From contig CABJAV010000014.1 in the NCBI GenBank assembly GCA_902363675.1, positions 1 through 64,000 of the forward strand: DNA of 64,000 bases, written 5' to 3'. This DNA is from Lachnospiraceae bacterium (GTDB lineage Bacteria; Bacillota; Clostridia; Lachnospirales; Lachnospiraceae). Position numbers and translations under genes: made by a program. Position 1 is the first letter of the stretch, and each line of letters begins with the position of its first letter. Of the stretch, positions 63,605 to 64,000 are shown in pieces. Under the pieces are notes generated by a model. It saw only the letters and a program-made list of their open reading frames with translations, was not told the DNA's origin and did no database searches.

Positions 63605-63639
63605 ATTCTTTAGTATTTTAATATTAGGAGGAATAATTG

Positions 63640-63966
63640 ATGTACTCAATTTTAGCGAACGCAACAAACGGTGGTGCCGGCGGAATGCTTGGAATGATTC
63701 TCTGGCTTGTAATTATCTTTGCATTTATGTATTTTCTGATGATTCGTCCACAGAAAAAGGAACAGAAGAAGAAAGATCTTATGCTTTCTGAAGTAGCAGT
63801 TGGAGATACTGTTCTTACAACTGCAGGTTTTTATGGAACAATTATTGATATTGTAGATGATACAGTTATCGTGGAGTTCGGTAACAACAAGAATTGCCGT
63901 ATTCCAATGCAGAAATCTTCTATCGCTGATGTAGAGAAACCAGAGTCTGCAACTGAATCAAAATAA
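63640..63966 (+). CDS. yajC: Preprotein translocase subunit YajC
   Basis: Small membrane partner of SecDF. The 108-residue protein has one helix (about 14-34, MLGMILWLVIIFAFMYFLMI), followed by the family mark RPQKKEQKKKDLM and a small beta domain (VAVGDTVLTTAGFYGTIIDI, NKNCRIPMQKSSI). ATG 63640 lies 8 bases after AGGAGG; the TTG just before it is too close. secD is expected beyond the right edge. Confidence 0.95.
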   Translation: MYSILANATNGGAGGMLGMILWLVIIFAFMYFLMIRPQKKEQKKKDLMLSEVAVGDTVLTTAGFYGTIIDIVDDTVIVEFGNNKNCRIPMQKSSIADVEKPESATESK

Positions 63967-63979
63967 GTATGTAATATAA

Positions 63980-64000
63980 GGAGCTGTCGCAGGGCAGCTC
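63980..64000 (+). terminator. Stem-loop at the right edge (cut off)
   Basis: GAGCTG/GCAGCTC (63981-63986/63994-64000) forms the start of a hairpin after yajC. The window ends before any T run can be seen. Confidence 0.45.

Overview
The window is a stretch of low-GC Firmicute chromosome, most likely from an anaerobic gut Lachnospiraceae (Clostridia). The evidence is the spore genes gpr and spoIIP, a CIRCE-controlled hrcA-grpE-dnaK-dnaJ operon, a glmS ribozyme, a type 2 galT, strong AGGAGG ribosome sites with several TTG starts, and Bacillus/Clostridium-type gene order. The species cannot be named from sequence alone. No tRNA, rRNA or CRISPR array was seen.

1-2.0 kb is a mobile-element scar: the 3' end of a group II intron (domains V and VI), a 19-codon gene fragment, and a TnpB-only IS200/IS605 element with an intact TnpB, a 24-residue tnpA stub and a candidate omega RNA. 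2.0-9.7 kb is a carbohydrate island: a LacI-type operator and promoter, an unrecognised 616-residue protein, a zinc-ribbon protein, a decayed lacZ, a GH53 galactanase without signal peptide, galK and galT. Together the last three suggest intracellular breakdown of beta-1,4-galacto-oligosaccharides into the Leloir pathway.

9.8-20.9 kb is mixed: a DUF6033-like protein, a large EAL protein with a degenerate GGDEF, an HMA metal-binding protein, pdxST (vitamin B6), a frameshifted mosaic of mannitol-PTS and HPr pieces, a secreted Fn3 protein, glmS with its ribozyme, and a membrane acyltransferase. 20.9-26.4 kb holds arginine genes: argG diverges from argC-GNAT-argB-argD, with ArgR-like boxes between them. 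A GNAT gene sits where argJ often lies.

26.4-34.0 kb resembles the comE locus (comEA, comEC, holA, rpsT) but with a two-component system and a GerMN lipoprotein between comEA and comEC. 34.2-52.9 kb follows the Bacillus order gpr-spoIIP-lepA-hemW-hrcA-grpE-dnaK-dnaJ-prmA-rsmE-mtaB, with cdd-add, a small J-like protein, a cysteine desulfurase-thiI pair and an HPr-like protein added. 53.0-58.1 kb is ireB-ruvX-DUF1292-RNase J-MltG-like-trmR-U32 peptidase. 58.3-64.0 kb has a large secreted surface protein, aroC, tgt with an alpha-amylase remnant upstream, and yajC at the right edge.

Most of the window is ordinary core genome. The unusual parts are the TnpB/intron scar, palindromic elements that have supplied the last codons of galK and the stop of the galactanase gene, a structured repeat in the argC leader, several gene remnants, and the unrecognised 616-residue protein.
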